DNA from: an uncultured Stenotrophomonas sp.
GTDB taxonomy: Bacteria; Pseudomonadota; Gammaproteobacteria; Xanthomonadales; Xanthomonadaceae
Reading direction: 5' to 3'
DNA: 64,000 nucleotides
Assembly (NCBI GenBank): GCA_913775725.1
Contig: CAJYNG010000020.1
Location: 62,001-126,000 of the forward strand
Shown: one piece after another, positions 28,465 through 39,017 of the stretch
Position numbering within the stretch: the first letter of the stretch is position 1
Layout: each line of letters begins with the position of its first letter
Translations under genes and position numbers: made by a program
Notes under the pieces: generated by a model
The model's database searches: none
What the model saw: the letters and a program-made list of their open reading frames with translations, nothing else
Told to the model about the DNA's origin: nothing

Positions 28465-29487
28465 TCAGTCGTGCGTGGGCTGTCGTGCGGCGTGCCAGAC
28501 CGCTGCACCGAGCACGCCCAGCTGGCCATGCTCCACGCGCCACACCGGTACCTGGCGGAGCACCTCGGTCAGCACGCCCTTGTTGAGGAAGCGCTCACGG
28601 AAGCGGCCATCGGCCAGGAAATCCTGCACATGCGCGGAAATGCCACCGGCCAGGTACACCGAACGTGCACCGACGGCGATCGCTGCGTCGCCGGCCAGAC
28701 TGCCCAGCCAGGCACAGAACACCTGCAGCGTCTCCACCGCCAGCGCGTCTTCACCGCTGCGCGCGGCACCGATCAACGCTTCGGTGCTGGTCCACACCGG
28801 GGTGGCACCGCGCAGCTCGCACAGGCACGGGTACAGGTTCATCAGGCCACTACCGGACAGCACGCGCTCGTTGTCCACGTGCGCCCAGCGCTGCAGCAGC
28901 TTGCCCAGCACCTGCAGTTCCAGCGCGTTGCCAGCGCCGAGCGCGGCATGGCCGATCTCGCTGGCCAGTACCGGGCGCTCGCCATCGGCAAAGCGCAGCG
29001 CGGCGCCCAGGCCGGTGCCGGCGCCCAGCACCAGTGCCGGGAACGCCTGCGCCGGATCGGCATCGCCGTTCAGCGGCACCAGCGTGTCGGGCTGCAGGTA
29101 CGGGATGGCCAGCGCCACCGCCTCGAAATCATTGATCAGCTGCAGTTCGCCCAACCCGGACTGCGCGCGGGTGGCCGACAGCGAGACCGTCCATGGCAGG
29201 TTGGAATTGATCAGCACATCGCCATCGAGCAGACCGGCGATGGCTACCACTGCGGTCTGCACCGGCTGGCCAAGGCCTGCGGTGAAATCGGCCAGGATCG
29301 CCGCCAGGCTGGAGTGCTCGGCGCAGGCGTAGGTGCGGTGGCTGCCCAGCAGCGGCGCCTGGCCGGGTTGGGTTTCAGCCAGCGCGAGGCGGGCAAAGGT
29401 GCCGCCGACATCGGCGACCACCAGACGGCGCGGAAGACCGCCGCGGGCGGAGTCGGAGGAAACCGGGGACGCTGCTGCGATGGTCAC
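28465..29487 (-). CDS. glk: Glucokinase (Glk family)
   Basis: ATP-dependent hexokinase of the bacterial glucokinase family, 340 residues, cytoplasmic. The phosphate-1 motif is LVVADVGGTFARLALAE (about 21-37), the catalytic loop includes INDFEAVALAIPYL, and the adenosine motif is LVLGAGTGLGAALRF. The start is a GTG at 29487 with a poor ribosome site. An operator-like palindrome (29498-29511) lies only about eleven bases upstream, overlapping where the promoter or ribosome site must be. First gene of a unit with glycosylasparaginase and cutC. Glucose is the likely substrate; other hexoses such as mannose are possible. Confidence 0.87.
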   Translation of the reverse strand: MTIAAASPVSSDSARGGLPRRLVVADVGGTFARLALAETQPGQAPLLGSHRTYACAEHSSLAAILADFTAGLGQPVQTAVVAIAGLLDGDVLINSNLPWTVSLSATRAQSGLGELQLINDFEAVALAIPYLQPDTLVPLNGDADPAQAFPALVLGAGTGLGAALRFADGERPVLASEIGHAALGAGNALELQVLGKLLQRWAHVDNERVLSGSGLMNLYPCLCELRGATPVWTSTEALIGAARSGEDALAVETLQVFCAWLGSLAGDAAIAVGARSVYLAGGISAHVQDFLADGRFRERFLNKGVLTEVLRQVPVWRVEHGQLGVLGAAVWHAARQPTHD

Positions 29488-29497
29488 GCTGGCCTGC

Positions 29498-29511
29498 TTG
29501 GATCGATTGAA
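29498..29511 (-). promoter_or_regulatory. LacI-type operator at glucokinase start
   Basis: TTGGATCGATTGAA, same family as 15729, 16475, 16598 and 26378. Its closeness to the GTG start suggests simple repression. Confidence 0.65.
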
Positions 29512-29571
29512 TCGCCCCGATTCTCAGGCATCGGGGCGGCTTTGCCTAGCGCGCCGATGGTTCAGGTTGGC

Positions 29572-29856
29572 CTACATGCCTTCCTGTTCGGCCACCTGCA
29601 CACCATCCACCAGCACGCGCAGCCGCTGCGGGCGGAAGCCGGCAAACAGCAGCGGCCGGGTACGCTCGACCAGCACTTCGTGGCCGGCGATATGGCGCAG
29701 CCACGACTGTACCAGCGAGAACGAGAAGTGGGTGCCCGGATGCAGCGGGTGCTGCACCCAGACCTTCTCGGTGGCGCTCTGCAGCAGCATCGCGCCGGTG
29801 AACCAGTGGCGGCTGAGGGTCACCGGCGTGGTGCCGGCCATGAAGCGGATATCCAT
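29572..29856 (-). CDS. Small protein of unknown function
   Basis: A 94-residue protein that I do not recognise. The ATG at 29856 follows AAAGGA; the frame stays open for 73 codons further up but there overlaps the phosphoesterase gene. It has no signal peptide or membrane segment. Hydrophobic and aromatic residues alternate (RHWFTGAMLLQSATEKVWVQ), hinting at a compact beta-rich fold, and the tail is LRVLVDGVQVAEQEGM. It lies 34 bases after the phosphoesterase gene on the same strand, so the two are probably co-transcribed and the stop is followed by the glucokinase operator. No function can be given. Confidence 0.7.
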   Translation of the reverse strand: MDIRFMAGTTPVTLSRHWFTGAMLLQSATEKVWVQHPLHPGTHFSFSLVQSWLRHIAGHEVLVERTRPLLFAGFRPQRLRVLVDGVQVAEQEGM

Positions 29857-29890
29857 GCGGGTCCTTTCGCTGGAGAGGCCTTGCGGCGTG

Positions 29891-31480
29891 TCAGGGCTGG
29901 GCAGTCTGCAGGCTGTAGCGGGTGCTGGCGGTGAACACCGCACCGTCAGGCTGGGTGGAGCGCACCTCGACCTTGTGGCTGCCCACGGCCAGATCAGTCG
30001 GCAGCGCGCCGCGCCACAGGTGCGGCGATGCAGTGGCCTCCGGCGAGCGGTCGTAGCCACGCAGGTTGTTGGCAAGATCGTCGGCCACGTTTTCCACCAT
30101 CAGGCGCGGATCGGGCTGGCTGACCTGCTTCATCGGCTGCCAGGCGCCGCCATCGACGCGGTACTCGACCACGCTGGCATCCTCACCCATGTAGACGTTG
30201 GCATAGATGCCCCACGCCGGGTAGGCCCCCTGGCGCAGCACCTTCGGCGCATGCAGGCCGATCTGCTCGCTGGCCGGTTTGCCGGCCACGCGATACTGCA
30301 GTTTGTAGCTGCCATTGCCAGCCACGTCGAGCAACGCATAGCCCTTCGGGGTGCCATCGCTCATGGTGCTGTCCGGCACGCCAGCGGCGTCCTTCACCCC
30401 CGACCAGAACGCACCGCAGTTGGCACCCACGTTGTACTCGTGCAGCGGCTTGTCGCCGTTCCAGCCCTCGGCCTTGGCGTGGTAGACGTGCTGCTGGGTG
30501 TGGCTGTGGCCGCTGAGCACCAGCACGTTGCGGAAATCCTTGAGCAGGTCGAACAGGCGCTGGCGATCGGCGTGGCGGAAGGTCTCACGCCCCGGTGCCG
30601 CATCGAACAGCGGGATGTGCATGCCCAGCACCAGCAGGCGGTCCTTGTGCAGGCCCTTCAGGTAGCCGGCAAGGAAGGCGAACTGGTCTTCGCGCAGGCC
30701 ACCGACGTACTTCGGCTTGGCCTTGGGGTCGTACACCACGTCGTCCAGGAACACGAAACTGGCGCCGCCCTCTTCCACCGCGTAGGTGTCCGGGCCGTAG
30801 ATGTTGCGCCAGCTGTCCAGCGAGTGCTCATCGCTGGCGGCATCGAAGTCGAGGTCGTGGTTGCCCGGCACATGGAACCACGGCACGCCAAGTTCGGTGG
30901 TGACCTTGTTGATCGCCGGATACAGGGTCAGGTCATCGTTGACGATGTCACCCAGGGTGGTGCCCATGCGCGCCCTGGTCTGACCGACCAGCGGCGCCAC
31001 GATCGACTGCTGGTAGTAGCCGATGTCCTTCAGGCTGGCGGTCTGCGAATCGGTGAACACCAGCATCTGGAAACCACGGCGGCTGTCATGGCGATCCGAC
31101 TGCAGGGCGAAATCCCAGTTGCGGGTGACGTCGCTGGTGGCGGCGATGCCGCCGTACTTCAGCGCCGGCGAGCCGTTCGGGCGGTAGTGGCGCCAGAACG
31201 AGGGCAGGCCGTCCGCCGCCTTCGGGAACGAATATGCATCGGGCTTGATCACGAACACGGTCTGGCCATCACGCACCGGCAGGCTGTAGCTGCCGTCGGC
31301 GGCGGTCTTGACGATGGCCTCGCCGTTGGAGACCTGCACCCCGGCCAGGCCCGGATCGGTCGCACCGCGCCCCGGCCGGCCGTCACGCTCCAGATAGACC
31401 TTGCCGGTGACCACGGTATCCGCGGCCCAGGCCGGCGAGGTCAGCAACAGGCAGCACAGCCAGGCGGCAGGCAGTTTCAT
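29891..31480 (-). CDS. Secreted calcineurin-like metallophosphoesterase
   Basis: 529-residue exported phosphoesterase. Signal peptide about 1-20 (WLCCLLLTSPAWA). An N-terminal beta-sandwich domain (GVQVSNGEAIVKTAADGSYS) resembles the N-terminal module of this group. The metallophosphatase core has LVFTDSQ, LGDIVND, GNHD at about 203-206 and LSGHSHTQQ, and a C-terminal beta domain follows. The first motif is D-x-Q in place of the usual D-x-H. Substrate unknown. It precedes the 94-residue unknown gene and lies upstream of the glucokinase unit on the same strand, so a role in phosphate or phosphosugar scavenging is possible but speculative. Confidence 0.87.
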   Translation of the reverse strand: MKLPAAWLCCLLLTSPAWAADTVVTGKVYLERDGRPGRGATDPGLAGVQVSNGEAIVKTAADGSYSLPVRDGQTVFVIKPDAYSFPKAADGLPSFWRHYRPNGSPALKYGGIAATSDVTRNWDFALQSDRHDSRRGFQMLVFTDSQTASLKDIGYYQQSIVAPLVGQTRARMGTTLGDIVNDDLTLYPAINKVTTELGVPWFHVPGNHDLDFDAASDEHSLDSWRNIYGPDTYAVEEGGASFVFLDDVVYDPKAKPKYVGGLREDQFAFLAGYLKGLHKDRLLVLGMHIPLFDAAPGRETFRHADRQRLFDLLKDFRNVLVLSGHSHTQQHVYHAKAEGWNGDKPLHEYNVGANCGAFWSGVKDAAGVPDSTMSDGTPKGYALLDVAGNGSYKLQYRVAGKPASEQIGLHAPKVLRQGAYPAWGIYANVYMGEDASVVEYRVDGGAWQPMKQVSQPDPRLMVENVADDLANNLRGYDRSPEATASPHLWRGALPTDLAVGSHKVEVRSTQPDGAVFTASTRYSLQTAQP

Positions 31481-31512
31481 GGGCGGTCCGGGAAAGAAGA
31501 AGACCGCCTATT

Positions 31513-31571
31513 GTAGAGCCGAGCCATGCTCGGCTGCATTGCAAAGGTGGGTGCGGACCGATGGTCCGCAC
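31513..31571. repeat. REP-like palindromes between phosphoesterase and hisIE
   Basis: GTAGAGCCGAGCCATGCTCG then GCTGC (31513-31536) and TGCGGACCGATGGTCCGCAC (31552-31571). They lie just after the hisIE stop and may end the his transcript. Confidence 0.65.
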
Positions 31572-31578
31572 GCCTTCC

Positions 31579-32199
31579 TCAACGATGGCGCTTTTCCAGC
31601 ACCGCGCGCGCATCATCCAGCGACAGCCCGCGCGCGCGCAGCAGCACCAGCAGGTGGTACAGCAGGTCCGAGGCCTCACCCAGCAACGCCTCGTCATCCT
31701 GCGCCACCGCCGCCAGGGCGGTCTCCACGCCCTCCTCGCCCACCTTCTGCGCGATGCGGCGGATGCCGCCCTCGAACAGGCTGGTGGTGTAGCTGCCCGG
31801 CGGGCGTTGCGCCTCACGCATCGCCACCAGCTGGCCCAGCCCGCCCAGGAAATCCTTCGGCGCCTGGTCGAAACAGCTCTCGGCACCGGTATGGCAGGTC
31901 GGCCCGGCGGGGCGCGCCATCACCAGCAGCGTATCGGCATCGCAGTCGACGCTGATCGACTGCACCACCAGCACGTTGCCGGACTGCTCACCCTTGGTCC
32001 ACAACCGTTCCTTGCTGCGGCTGAAGAAGGTCATGTGGCCGATGGCCAACGTGGCCGCCAGCGACTCTGCGCTGACATAGCCCAGCATCAGCACCTGCAG
32101 GGTATCGGCATCCTGCACCACCGCCGGCAGCAGGCTGTCACCCTTGCCCCAGTCCAGTGCCTGCAATGCGTCCAATGACGGCCTGACTTCAATAGACAT
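31579..32199 (-). CDS. hisI: Bifunctional phosphoribosyl-AMP cyclohydrolase/phosphoribosyl-ATP pyrophosphohydrolase
   Basis: HisIE fusion of 206 residues, normal for gammaproteobacteria. It carries out steps two and three of histidine synthesis. The N-terminal HisI domain has [10 protein letters not shown] and [18 protein letters not shown], and the zinc cysteines near DCDAD and TCHTG. The C-terminal HisE domain has [21 protein letters not shown] and [10 protein letters not shown]. It is the last his gene and overlaps hisF by 11 bases. Confidence 0.95.
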   Translation of the reverse strand: MSIEVRPSLDALQALDWGKGDSLLPAVVQDADTLQVLMLGYVSAESLAATLAIGHMTFFSRSKERLWTKGEQSGNVLVVQSISVDCDADTLLVMARPAGPTCHTGAESCFDQAPKDFLGGLGQLVAMREAQRPPGSYTTSLFEGGIRRIAQKVGEEGVETALAAVAQDDEALLGEASDLLYHLLVLLRARGLSLDDARAVLEKRHR

Positions 32200-32965
32200 C
32201 CCGCACCTCGATCTGCTGTCCGCGCAGGTAGCGCTTCAATTCGGGAATGGCGATGGCGCCGCTGTGGAACACACTGGCCGCCAACGCGCCGTCGACGTCC
32301 GCCTGGTCGAAGGCTTCGGCGAAGTGCGCCATCCCACCTGCACCGCCCGAGGCGATCAGCGGCACCTGGCACAGTGCCCGTGCCTGTTGCAGCTGCACGA
32401 CATCGTAGCCAAGGCGTACGCCATCGCTGTCCATGCAGTTCAGCACGATCTCACCGGCGCCCCGCCGTTGCGCCTCGACAATCCAGTCCAGGGTGCGCAG
32501 TGGCACCGCCTGGGTCTTGTCCGGGTCTCCGCTGAAACGGCGCACCCGCCACTGGCCATCCGCTTCGCGCACCGAATCGACACCCACCACCACGCACTGC
32601 ACGCCGAACTCGTCGGCCAGTTCAGTGATCAGTTCGGGACGGCCCAGCGCGGGCGAGTTGATCGACACCTTGTCGGCACCGGCGAACAACACCCGGCGCG
32701 CGGTGTCCACGCTGTCGATGCCACCGGCCACGCAGAACGGAATGTCGATCAGCCGCGCGATACGTTCGATCCAGGCCACGTCCACTGAACGCGCCTCGGG
32801 GCTGGCGCCGATGTCATAGAACACCAGCTCGTCCGCCCCCTGGTCGCGATAGCGCTGCGCCAACCCGGCGATGTCGCCCATGTCGACGTGGTCGCGGAAG
32901 CGCACACCCTTGACCACGCGACCATCGCGCACGTCCAGACACGGAATGATGCGACGGCTCAACAT
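32189..32965 (-). CDS. hisF: Imidazole glycerol phosphate synthase cyclase subunit
   Basis: TIM-barrel subunit of 258 residues that works with HisH to make imidazole glycerol phosphate and AICAR. The start [20 protein letters not shown] has the catalytic Asp near 11, and the second catalytic Asp lies in [14 protein letters not shown]. Phosphate-binding GG motifs are present. It overlaps hisA by seven bases and hisIE by eleven. Confidence 0.96.
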   Translation of the reverse strand: MLSRRIIPCLDVRDGRVVKGVRFRDHVDMGDIAGLAQRYRDQGADELVFYDIGASPEARSVDVAWIERIARLIDIPFCVAGGIDSVDTARRVLFAGADKVSINSPALGRPELITELADEFGVQCVVVGVDSVREADGQWRVRRFSGDPDKTQAVPLRTLDWIVEAQRRGAGEIVLNCMDSDGVRLGYDVVQLQQARALCQVPLIASGGAGGMAHFAEAFDQADVDGALAASVFHSGAIAIPELKRYLRGQQIEVRDVY

Positions 32966-33693
32966 GCCAGTGCCTCCGCCAGGTCCATGCGCTGCTCCAG
33001 CAGTGCCTTGCCGAGGATCGCACCACCGCAGCCGGCGGCACGCGCCTGGGCCACATCGGCCACGTCACGGATGCCGCCGGAGGCCTGCACTGCCACACCC
33101 GGCAGCAAGCCCGACAGGTGCCGATAGAGGTCGATGTTGGGCCCGGCCAGCATGCCGTCACGGGCGATGTCGGTACACAGCAGGTGGCGCATGCCGGCGC
33201 GCGCGTAGCGCTGGGCTAGGTCATCCAGGGTCACCCCGGCGTTCTCGGTCCAGCCGTGCACCGGCAGTTGCCACTGCCCCTGTGCGTCCTGGCGCGCGTC
33301 CAGCGCAATCGTGATGCGCTCGGCGCCGAATTCCTCCAGCCAGCCGACCACTTCATCGGGGCGACGCACCGCCAGCGAGCCCACCACTACGCGGCCGGCG
33401 CCAGCGTTGAGGATGCGCGCCACATCGTCGCGGCCGCGCACGCCACCGCCGGTCTGCACCTGCAGCGGCGTCTGCGCGCGGATCGCCGCCAGCAGCGGCG
33501 CCAGCGTGTAGCCACCGGCGCGCGCAGCGTCCAGATCGACCAGGTGCATCCACTGCGCACCCTGCGCGGCGAAGGCCTGCGCGCGTGGCAACGGATCATC
33601 ACCATAGGAGGTTTCCTGCGCGTAGTCGCCCTGGCGCAGCCGCACCACGCGGCCATCGCGGATATCCAGCGCGGGGTAGACGATGAAACTCAT
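32959..33693 (-). CDS. hisA: Phosphoribosylformimino-AICAR-P isomerase
   Basis: TIM-barrel isomerase of 244 residues, paralogous to HisF. The start [21 protein letters not shown] carries the catalytic Asp, and the second is in [14 protein letters not shown]. The frame is open far upstream into hisH, but the ATG at 33693, overlapping the hisH stop by four bases, fits the family. Confidence 0.96.
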   Translation of the reverse strand: MSFIVYPALDIRDGRVVRLRQGDYAQETSYGDDPLPRAQAFAAQGAQWMHLVDLDAARAGGYTLAPLLAAIRAQTPLQVQTGGGVRGRDDVARILNAGAGRVVVGSLAVRRPDEVVGWLEEFGAERITIALDARQDAQGQWQLPVHGWTENAGVTLDDLAQRYARAGMRHLLCTDIARDGMLAGPNIDLYRHLSGLLPGVAVQASGGIRDVADVAQARAAGCGGAILGKALLEQRMDLAEALAC

Positions 33694-34292
33694 GCAGCAG
33701 TGCCCTCGAGGAAATTGCGCAGCATCAGCGAGCCGGTTTCGCCGGAGCGCTCGGGATGGAACTGCGCACCGTAGTAGCGCCCCTGCTCCACCACGGCAGT
33801 GAACAGGCCGCCGTGATCGCAGGCGGCGACGGTGTGGGCGTTGAGCGGTGCCGCATAGCTGTGCACGAAGTAGGCGCTGGCGCGCTCCGGCACGCCGCGC
33901 AGCAGCAGCGATTCGCGCAGCGGCAGCAGGCGGTTCCAGCCCATGTGCGGCACGCGGATGCCGCAGGCCGGCACCAGTTTGCGCACCACGCCGGGAATCA
34001 GGCCCAGTGTCTCCACACCCGCTTCCTCGGAGCGTTCGAACAGCAGCTGCATGCCGAGGCAGATACCCATCAGCGGCACCTCCAGTCGCTGCAACGGTTC
34101 CACCAGCCCCTGCGCGTGCAGGCGCTGCATGCCGGGACCGGCAGCGCCGACGCCGGGCAGGATCACCCGCTGCGCACCGATCAGGCCGTCCGCATCGCGC
34201 ACCAGCCGCACCGTCGCGCCCAGGCGCTCCAGTGCATAGCGCACCGAGCCCAGGTTCGCACCACCGGCATCGATCAGCGCGACGTCGCTCAC
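33690..34292 (-). CDS. hisH: Imidazole glycerol phosphate synthase glutaminase subunit
   Basis: Class I glutamine amidotransferase of 200 residues that supplies ammonia to HisF. The oxyanion region is [11 protein letters not shown], the nucleophile Cys is in [15 protein letters not shown], and the His/Glu of the triad lie in [13 protein letters not shown]. The start is a GTG overlapping the hisB stop (GTGA). Confidence 0.95.
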   Translation of the reverse strand: MSDVALIDAGGANLGSVRYALERLGATVRLVRDADGLIGAQRVILPGVGAAGPGMQRLHAQGLVEPLQRLEVPLMGICLGMQLLFERSEEAGVETLGLIPGVVRKLVPACGIRVPHMGWNRLLPLRESLLLRGVPERASAYFVHSYAAPLNAHTVAACDHGGLFTAVVEQGRYYGAQFHPERSGETGSLMLRNFLEGTAA

Positions 34293-35362
34293 AACGCCCC
34301 CTTGGTGGAAGGCAGCGCGGTGCCTTGCCGGGCCAGCGCAGGACGCAGTGCACGCGCCAACGCCTTGAAGCAGGCCTCCACCTTATGGTGATCGTTGTCG
34401 CCACGCACCTGCAGGTTGAGGTTCAGGCCGCTGGCATCGCACAGCGAGCGGAAGAAATGTGGCACCAGCTCGGTCGGCATATCGCCCACCCGTTCACGCT
34501 TGAACTCGCCCTCGAACACGAAGTACGGGCGGCCGCTGAAATCCAGCGCAGCACTGGCCAGCGTCTCGTCCATCGGCAGGGTGAAGCCGTAGCGGCCGAT
34601 GCCACGCTTGTCGCCCAGCGCCTCGCGCAGGGCCTGGCCCAGGGCCAGCCCTGTGTCCTCGATGGTGTGGTGCTCGTCGATGTGCAGGTCACCCTCGGCC
34701 TGGATGTCCAGGGCGAAACCACCGTGCTTGCCGATCTGCTCCAGCATGTGGTCGAAGAACGGCAGTCCGGTGGAGATGCGTGCATCACCCGCGCGATCCA
34801 GGTCCAGTTCAACGCGGATTTTCGTTTCCCTGGTACTGCGTTGGACCACCGCGGTGCGCGGCGCGTCGGCCAGAGCATGGGCAATGCCCGGCCAATCCCA
34901 CTCGCCCCCGAACTGCTCGGTGCGCAGCTGAAAACCGCGGATGTTGAGGTTGTCGGCGAACTGCAGGTCGGTGATGCGGTCCCCCACCATGCCCGAGCGC
35001 GCCCAGTCGATGCTGCGGTCCTGCAGGTAGCCGGTCATCAGGCCGATGCCCGGCTTGCGCGTGGGCGCGTTGTCCTGCGGCCAGCTGCAGTCGATCAGCA
35101 CGTCACGGAAGGTGATGCCCTGGCTTTCGAAGATCTGCAGCATCAGATCATTGGGACCGTCAAAGCTGGCACGCGGGTAGCTGTCGCTGCCCAGGCCGTC
35201 CTGGTTGGTGACGATCGCGAACTGATAGCCGGCATCCCGCAACTTCAGCAGCGCCGGGATCACCTGCGGCACGAAGCGCAGCTTTTCGTAGGCGTCGATC
35301 TGGAAATCGGACGGCTCCTCGATGAGGGTACCGTCGCGGTCGATGAACAGGATCGGGGTCAT
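34289..35362 (-). CDS. hisB: Bifunctional histidinol-phosphatase/imidazoleglycerol-phosphate dehydratase
   Basis: Fusion of 357 residues as in enterobacteria. The N-terminal HAD phosphatase ([13 protein letters not shown], aspartates near 8-10) removes phosphate from histidinol phosphate. The C-terminal dehydratase domain has the metal-binding [29 protein letters not shown] and VPHFFRSL regions. Overlaps both neighbours by four bases. Confidence 0.96.
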   Translation of the reverse strand: MTPILFIDRDGTLIEEPSDFQIDAYEKLRFVPQVIPALLKLRDAGYQFAIVTNQDGLGSDSYPRASFDGPNDLMLQIFESQGITFRDVLIDCSWPQDNAPTRKPGIGLMTGYLQDRSIDWARSGMVGDRITDLQFADNLNIRGFQLRTEQFGGEWDWPGIAHALADAPRTAVVQRSTRETKIRVELDLDRAGDARISTGLPFFDHMLEQIGKHGGFALDIQAEGDLHIDEHHTIEDTGLALGQALREALGDKRGIGRYGFTLPMDETLASAALDFSGRPYFVFEGEFKRERVGDMPTELVPHFFRSLCDASGLNLNLQVRGDNDHHKVEACFKALARALRPALARQGTALPSTKGAL

Positions 35363-36453
35363 GCTGCGGCCCTCCGCGCCGACAGGGCCGCAAGCACGCG
35401 GTCATTCTCTTCGGGGCTGCCGATACTGATGCGCAGCGCATCACCCAGCTGTGGTGCGGCGCGCTGGTCGCGCACCACCACGCCTGCAGCCAGCAGCGTA
35501 TCGAACGCGGCCTGGGCATCGGAGAAGCGGACCAGCAGGTAGTTGCCGGACGAGCGGTACACGCGACGAACGCCGGGCAGGCCCGGCAGCGCCACGAACA
35601 GGCGTTCGCGCTCGGCGATGACCGTGGCCACGCGCTCTGCAGTGCGTGCCAGCGCGGCCGGCTGCAGCGCCTGCACGGCCAGGTCCGCGCATGGGGTCGG
35701 CACGGGGTACGGTGCTTGGCAGCGGCGCAGCACGGCAATCAGCTCCGAGGCGGCGATGAGGGTGCCGATTCGGGCCGCGGCCAGCGCGTGCGCCTTCGAC
35801 AGCGTACGCAGCACGGCGACGTTGGCATGCGCGGTCAGCAGCGTGGTCGCCGACGGGCGTTGTGCGTACTCAACATAGGCCTCGTCGACCACCACCAGCG
35901 CCTGCCCGCGCAGAGCAGTGGCCACTCGCTCGATCTCGTCCAGGCCGACATCGCTGCCGGCCGGGTTGGACGGTGCGCACAGGAACACCAGCTTGGCGTT
36001 GCTCGCCTTGGCGGTGTCGATCACCGCATCCAGATCGGCACGCAGGCCATCCTCGCTGTCCACCAGCGGTACTTCAATCAGTGTGGCGCCCTGCAGGCGT
36101 GCGCAGACGGCGTACATGCCGAACACCGGCGGCGTGACCAGCACGCCATCGCGGCCCGGCACGCACAGGGCACGCACCAACAGATCAATCGCTTCGTCGC
36201 TGCCGCGCCCGAGCAGCAGCTGCTGCGGCGTCACGCCGTACAGCCCAGCCAGGCCCTCGCGCAGCGCCAACGGCTGCGGTTCGGGATAGCGCCGGCTGCT
36301 GCCTGCGGCATCAGCGGGATTGGCCCAGGCCGACTCATTGGCGTTCAACCAGACCTCACCCTGCACCGTCGCACTGCGCGCCGAGCTGTAGCCGGCGAAC
36401 GCCTGCAGATCCGGGCGCACCAGTGCCAGCACGTCATCAATGGCGGCGTTCAT
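35359..36453 (-). CDS. hisC: Histidinol-phosphate aminotransferase
   Basis: PLP-dependent aminotransferase of 364 residues. Recognisable: [11 protein letters not shown] near the N-terminus, [39 protein letters not shown] and the PLP lysine in [16 protein letters not shown]. The ATG at 36453 overlaps the hisD stop; an upstream extension within hisD is rejected. Confidence 0.95.
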   Translation of the reverse strand: MNAAIDDVLALVRPDLQAFAGYSSARSATVQGEVWLNANESAWANPADAAGSSRRYPEPQPLALREGLAGLYGVTPQQLLLGRGSDEAIDLLVRALCVPGRDGVLVTPPVFGMYAVCARLQGATLIEVPLVDSEDGLRADLDAVIDTAKASNAKLVFLCAPSNPAGSDVGLDEIERVATALRGQALVVVDEAYVEYAQRPSATTLLTAHANVAVLRTLSKAHALAAARIGTLIAASELIAVLRRCQAPYPVPTPCADLAVQALQPAALARTAERVATVIAERERLFVALPGLPGVRRVYRSSGNYLLVRFSDAQAAFDTLLAAGVVVRDQRAAPQLGDALRISIGSPEENDRVLAALSARRAAA

Positions 36454-37745
36454 GCGGCGGCCTCCATGCGCAGGGCAACCGCACGTTCGTGCGCGTCGAG
36501 GCCCTCGGCACTGGCGATGATGCGCGCGCAGCCGCCGATCGCGGCCAGGCCGGCGGCGCTGGCGCTCTGCACGCTGATCAGGTTCTGGAAGCTGGCCACG
36601 CTGACACCACTGTAGGCACGTGCGGCACCCGCGGTGGGCAGCACGTGGTTGGTGCCGCTGCAGTAGTCGCCCAGTGCTTCGGGGGTGTAATCCCCCAGGA
36701 ACACCGAGCCGGCCGCCTGCACCTTGTCCAGCCACGCGCGCGGGTCGCGCAGGGCCAGGATCAGGTGCTCGGGCGCATAGCGATTGCTGATCGCGAAGGC
36801 TTCGTCCAGCGAATCAACCTGGATCAGGCGCGAGGCCGACAGCGCCTGGCGTGCGATCTGCTGGCGCGGCAGCAAGGCCACCTGGCGCTCCACTTCGGCC
36901 TCGACCGCCACCAGCATCGCGGCATCGTCGGTCAGCAGCAGCACCTGTGAATCCGGGCCGTGCTCGGCCTGCGACAGCAGGTCGGCGGCCACGAATGCTG
37001 GATTGGCGCCGGCATCGGCAATCACCAGCACCTCCGAAGGACCCGCCGGCATATCGATGGCGGCGGCGCCGTCCTGTGCCACCTGCTGCTTGGCTTCGGT
37101 CACGAAGCTGTTGCCGGGCCCGAACAGCTTGTCGCAGGCCGGAATGCTGGCCGTGCCGTAGGCCATCGCGGCGATGGCCTGCGCACCGCCCAGCTTGAAC
37201 ACGCGCTGCACGCCGGTCAGGCGCGCAGCCACGAGCACCGCCGGATCGGCCGTGCCATCGGCACGCGGCGGCGTGCACAGCACGACCTGCGGGCACCCAG
37301 CCAGCTGCGCCGGCACGCCCAGCATCAATGCAGTGGACGGCAGCGGCGCGCTGCCCGCCGGCACATACAAACCCACCCGGCCGATCGGACGCAGCATGCG
37401 TTCGCAGACCACGCCCGGGGCAGTTTCCACCGCATAGCCTGTACCCATGCCAGCGGCGTGGAAACGGGCGATGCGTTCGGCGGCTTCGACCATGGCCTGG
37501 CGCAGTTCGGCCGGCACGGCGGCTTCGGCCGCAGCGAACTCGGCGTCGCTCACTTCAAAGGACGGCAGCTCGACACCATCGAAGCGTGCGGTGATCGCAC
37601 GCAGCGCGTCGTCGCCCTGCGCGCGCACCTGTGCAATCAGCGTAGCCACCGCGTCACGGGTCTGCTGCGCCACGGCCTGCACCGGGCGGGTCAGCGCCGC
37701 GTCGCGCGCGGTCTCATCAAGTCGGGACCAGATCAGACGGTTCAT
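36450..37745 (-). CDS. hisD: Histidinol dehydrogenase
   Basis: Zinc enzyme of 431 residues that oxidises histidinol to histidine in two steps with NAD. Signature stretches include [63 protein letters not shown] and the zinc-binding EHLILALRD region. The ATG at 37745 overlaps the hisG stop by four bases. Confidence 0.96.
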   Translation of the reverse strand: MNRLIWSRLDETARDAALTRPVQAVAQQTRDAVATLIAQVRAQGDDALRAITARFDGVELPSFEVSDAEFAAAEAAVPAELRQAMVEAAERIARFHAAGMGTGYAVETAPGVVCERMLRPIGRVGLYVPAGSAPLPSTALMLGVPAQLAGCPQVVLCTPPRADGTADPAVLVAARLTGVQRVFKLGGAQAIAAMAYGTASIPACDKLFGPGNSFVTEAKQQVAQDGAAAIDMPAGPSEVLVIADAGANPAFVAADLLSQAEHGPDSQVLLLTDDAAMLVAVEAEVERQVALLPRQQIARQALSASRLIQVDSLDEAFAISNRYAPEHLILALRDPRAWLDKVQAAGSVFLGDYTPEALGDYCSGTNHVLPTAGAARAYSGVSVASFQNLISVQSASAAGLAAIGGCARIIASAEGLDAHERAVALRMEAAA

Positions 37746-38653
37746 GCCAGCGACCGCTCCACGCTCAGTACCATCAGGCCTTGCGCACCCGCGCGCTCGA
37801 GTTCCTCCATGCGCTGCCAGCTCAGCGGGCCGGGGCACATGGTCTGCAGGCGCAGCGCGCCGCCATCGGCCGGCAGCCGCACCAGCGGCTCGGCATCGGC
37901 CAGCAGCTGCGACAGCGCGTCGAGGCGATCCTCGCTGGCACGGAACATCAGCAGCTTGCGGTCCTGGCGCTGCACCACGCCGTCCAGGCGGCGCAGCAGC
38001 ATCGCGCGCAGCGATGCACGCGCATCATCCGGCACGCGCACCGCACCGGCCAGCACCGCCTCGCTGTCAAGCAGGTTGTGCACCGGGCTCAACTGATTGG
38101 CACGCAGGGTGGCGCCGCTGGAGACCAGATCGCAGATCAGGTCGGCGGTACCCAGTCGCGGGGCGATTTCCACCGAACCGGACAGCTCGACCACCTGTGC
38201 GTCCACGCCCTGCTCGGCCAGCCACTGCTTGAGGATGGCCGGGTAGCTGGTGGCGATGCGGGTGCCGGCCAGCTGTGCCGGACCCTGCCACTGCCACTCC
38301 TCGGGCACCGCCAGCATCAGCCGGCACTGGCCGAACCCCAGCCCGCGCAGCGCCTGGTAGGCATCCGGCAGGCCGATCTGGCGACGCGCCGCGGCCTGCT
38401 CGTCCAGTTCGTTGCGACCGACGATGCCGAGGTCGCAGACGCCGTCCGCGATCAGGCCGGGGATGTCGTCGTCGCGTACCAGCAACAGGTCCACCGGCAG
38501 CGACTCGCCGTAGCAGAACAGTTTGTCGCGGCTTTCGCGCCAGCTCAGGCCACAGGCGCTGAGCAGGTTGCGGGCGGGCTCGGCCAGCCGGCCACTCTTC
38601 TGGATGGCGATACGCAGCCGGTCTCGTGCCGGCGCTGCCTGGGTTGCACTCAT
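37742..38653 (-). CDS. hisG: ATP phosphoribosyltransferase (long form)
   Basis: First committed enzyme of histidine synthesis, 303 residues, the long form with a C-terminal regulatory domain for histidine feedback, so no HisZ is needed. Visible: [31 protein letters not shown] and the PRPP-binding ETADLI-like stretch [19 protein letters not shown]. The ATG at 38653 starts 34 bases after the TrpR-like gene; the longer frame overlapping that gap is less likely. Confidence 0.95.
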   Translation of the reverse strand: MSATQAAPARDRLRIAIQKSGRLAEPARNLLSACGLSWRESRDKLFCYGESLPVDLLLVRDDDIPGLIADGVCDLGIVGRNELDEQAAARRQIGLPDAYQALRGLGFGQCRLMLAVPEEWQWQGPAQLAGTRIATSYPAILKQWLAEQGVDAQVVELSGSVEIAPRLGTADLICDLVSSGATLRANQLSPVHNLLDSEAVLAGAVRVPDDARASLRAMLLRRLDGVVQRQDRKLLMFRASEDRLDALSQLLADAEPLVRLPADGGALRLQTMCPGPLSWQRMEELERAGAQGLMVLSVERSLA

Positions 38654-38687
38654 GGGGGAGGTCTCGAAGTTCGGAACGGGGCGCGGA

Positions 38688-39014
38688 TCAGCGCGAAGCA
38701 AGGCGGTCGATGGCAGCGGCATAGCCTCGATGGCCATGCTCGAGCGTGCGTGCCACCCGTCCAGTGGTGGTCACGCTGACCCCGGTACGCTCGTGGATCT
38801 CGCGATACGGCACGCCCTGCTGCAGCAGCGGCACCACCTTCCAGCGGTCGGCCATGGCTTCCAGCTCGGCCGGCGTGCACAGGTCACGCAGGAACGCTTC
38901 CACCTGCTCCGGCTCGCGCAGGGCGGCAAAGGCCTGGGCCAGGGCGTCCAGGTCGGCCTTCGGGTCTTTGGCGGCAATCTCGGGGCGGGCTTTCACGGGG
39001 TCGTTTCCATGCAT
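38688..39014 (-). CDS. TrpR/YerC-family repressor heading the his operon
   Basis: Small helix-turn-helix protein of 108 residues in the TrpR/YerC-YecD superfamily. TrpR-like features: [20 protein letters not shown] and the recognition region [25 protein letters not shown]. It is the first gene of the his operon (34 bases before hisG). A 20-bp palindrome at 39018-39037 abuts its ATG, so it probably represses itself and the his genes, perhaps with histidine as corepressor. No Shine-Dalgarno sequence precedes the ATG; a TTG codon just before it could also serve as start. Assignment as histidine regulator is inferred from position. Confidence 0.85.
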   Translation of the reverse strand: MHGNDPVKARPEIAAKDPKADLDALAQAFAALREPEQVEAFLRDLCTPAELEAMADRWKVVPLLQQGVPYREIHERTGVSVTTTGRVARTLEHGHRGYAAAIDRLASR

Positions 39015-39017
39015 CAA

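Noticed and set aside
27010-29934. 974-codon plus-strand open frame
   Set aside because: Spans several minus-strand genes with recognisable families and has an Arg/His/Gln-biased composition; not a gene.
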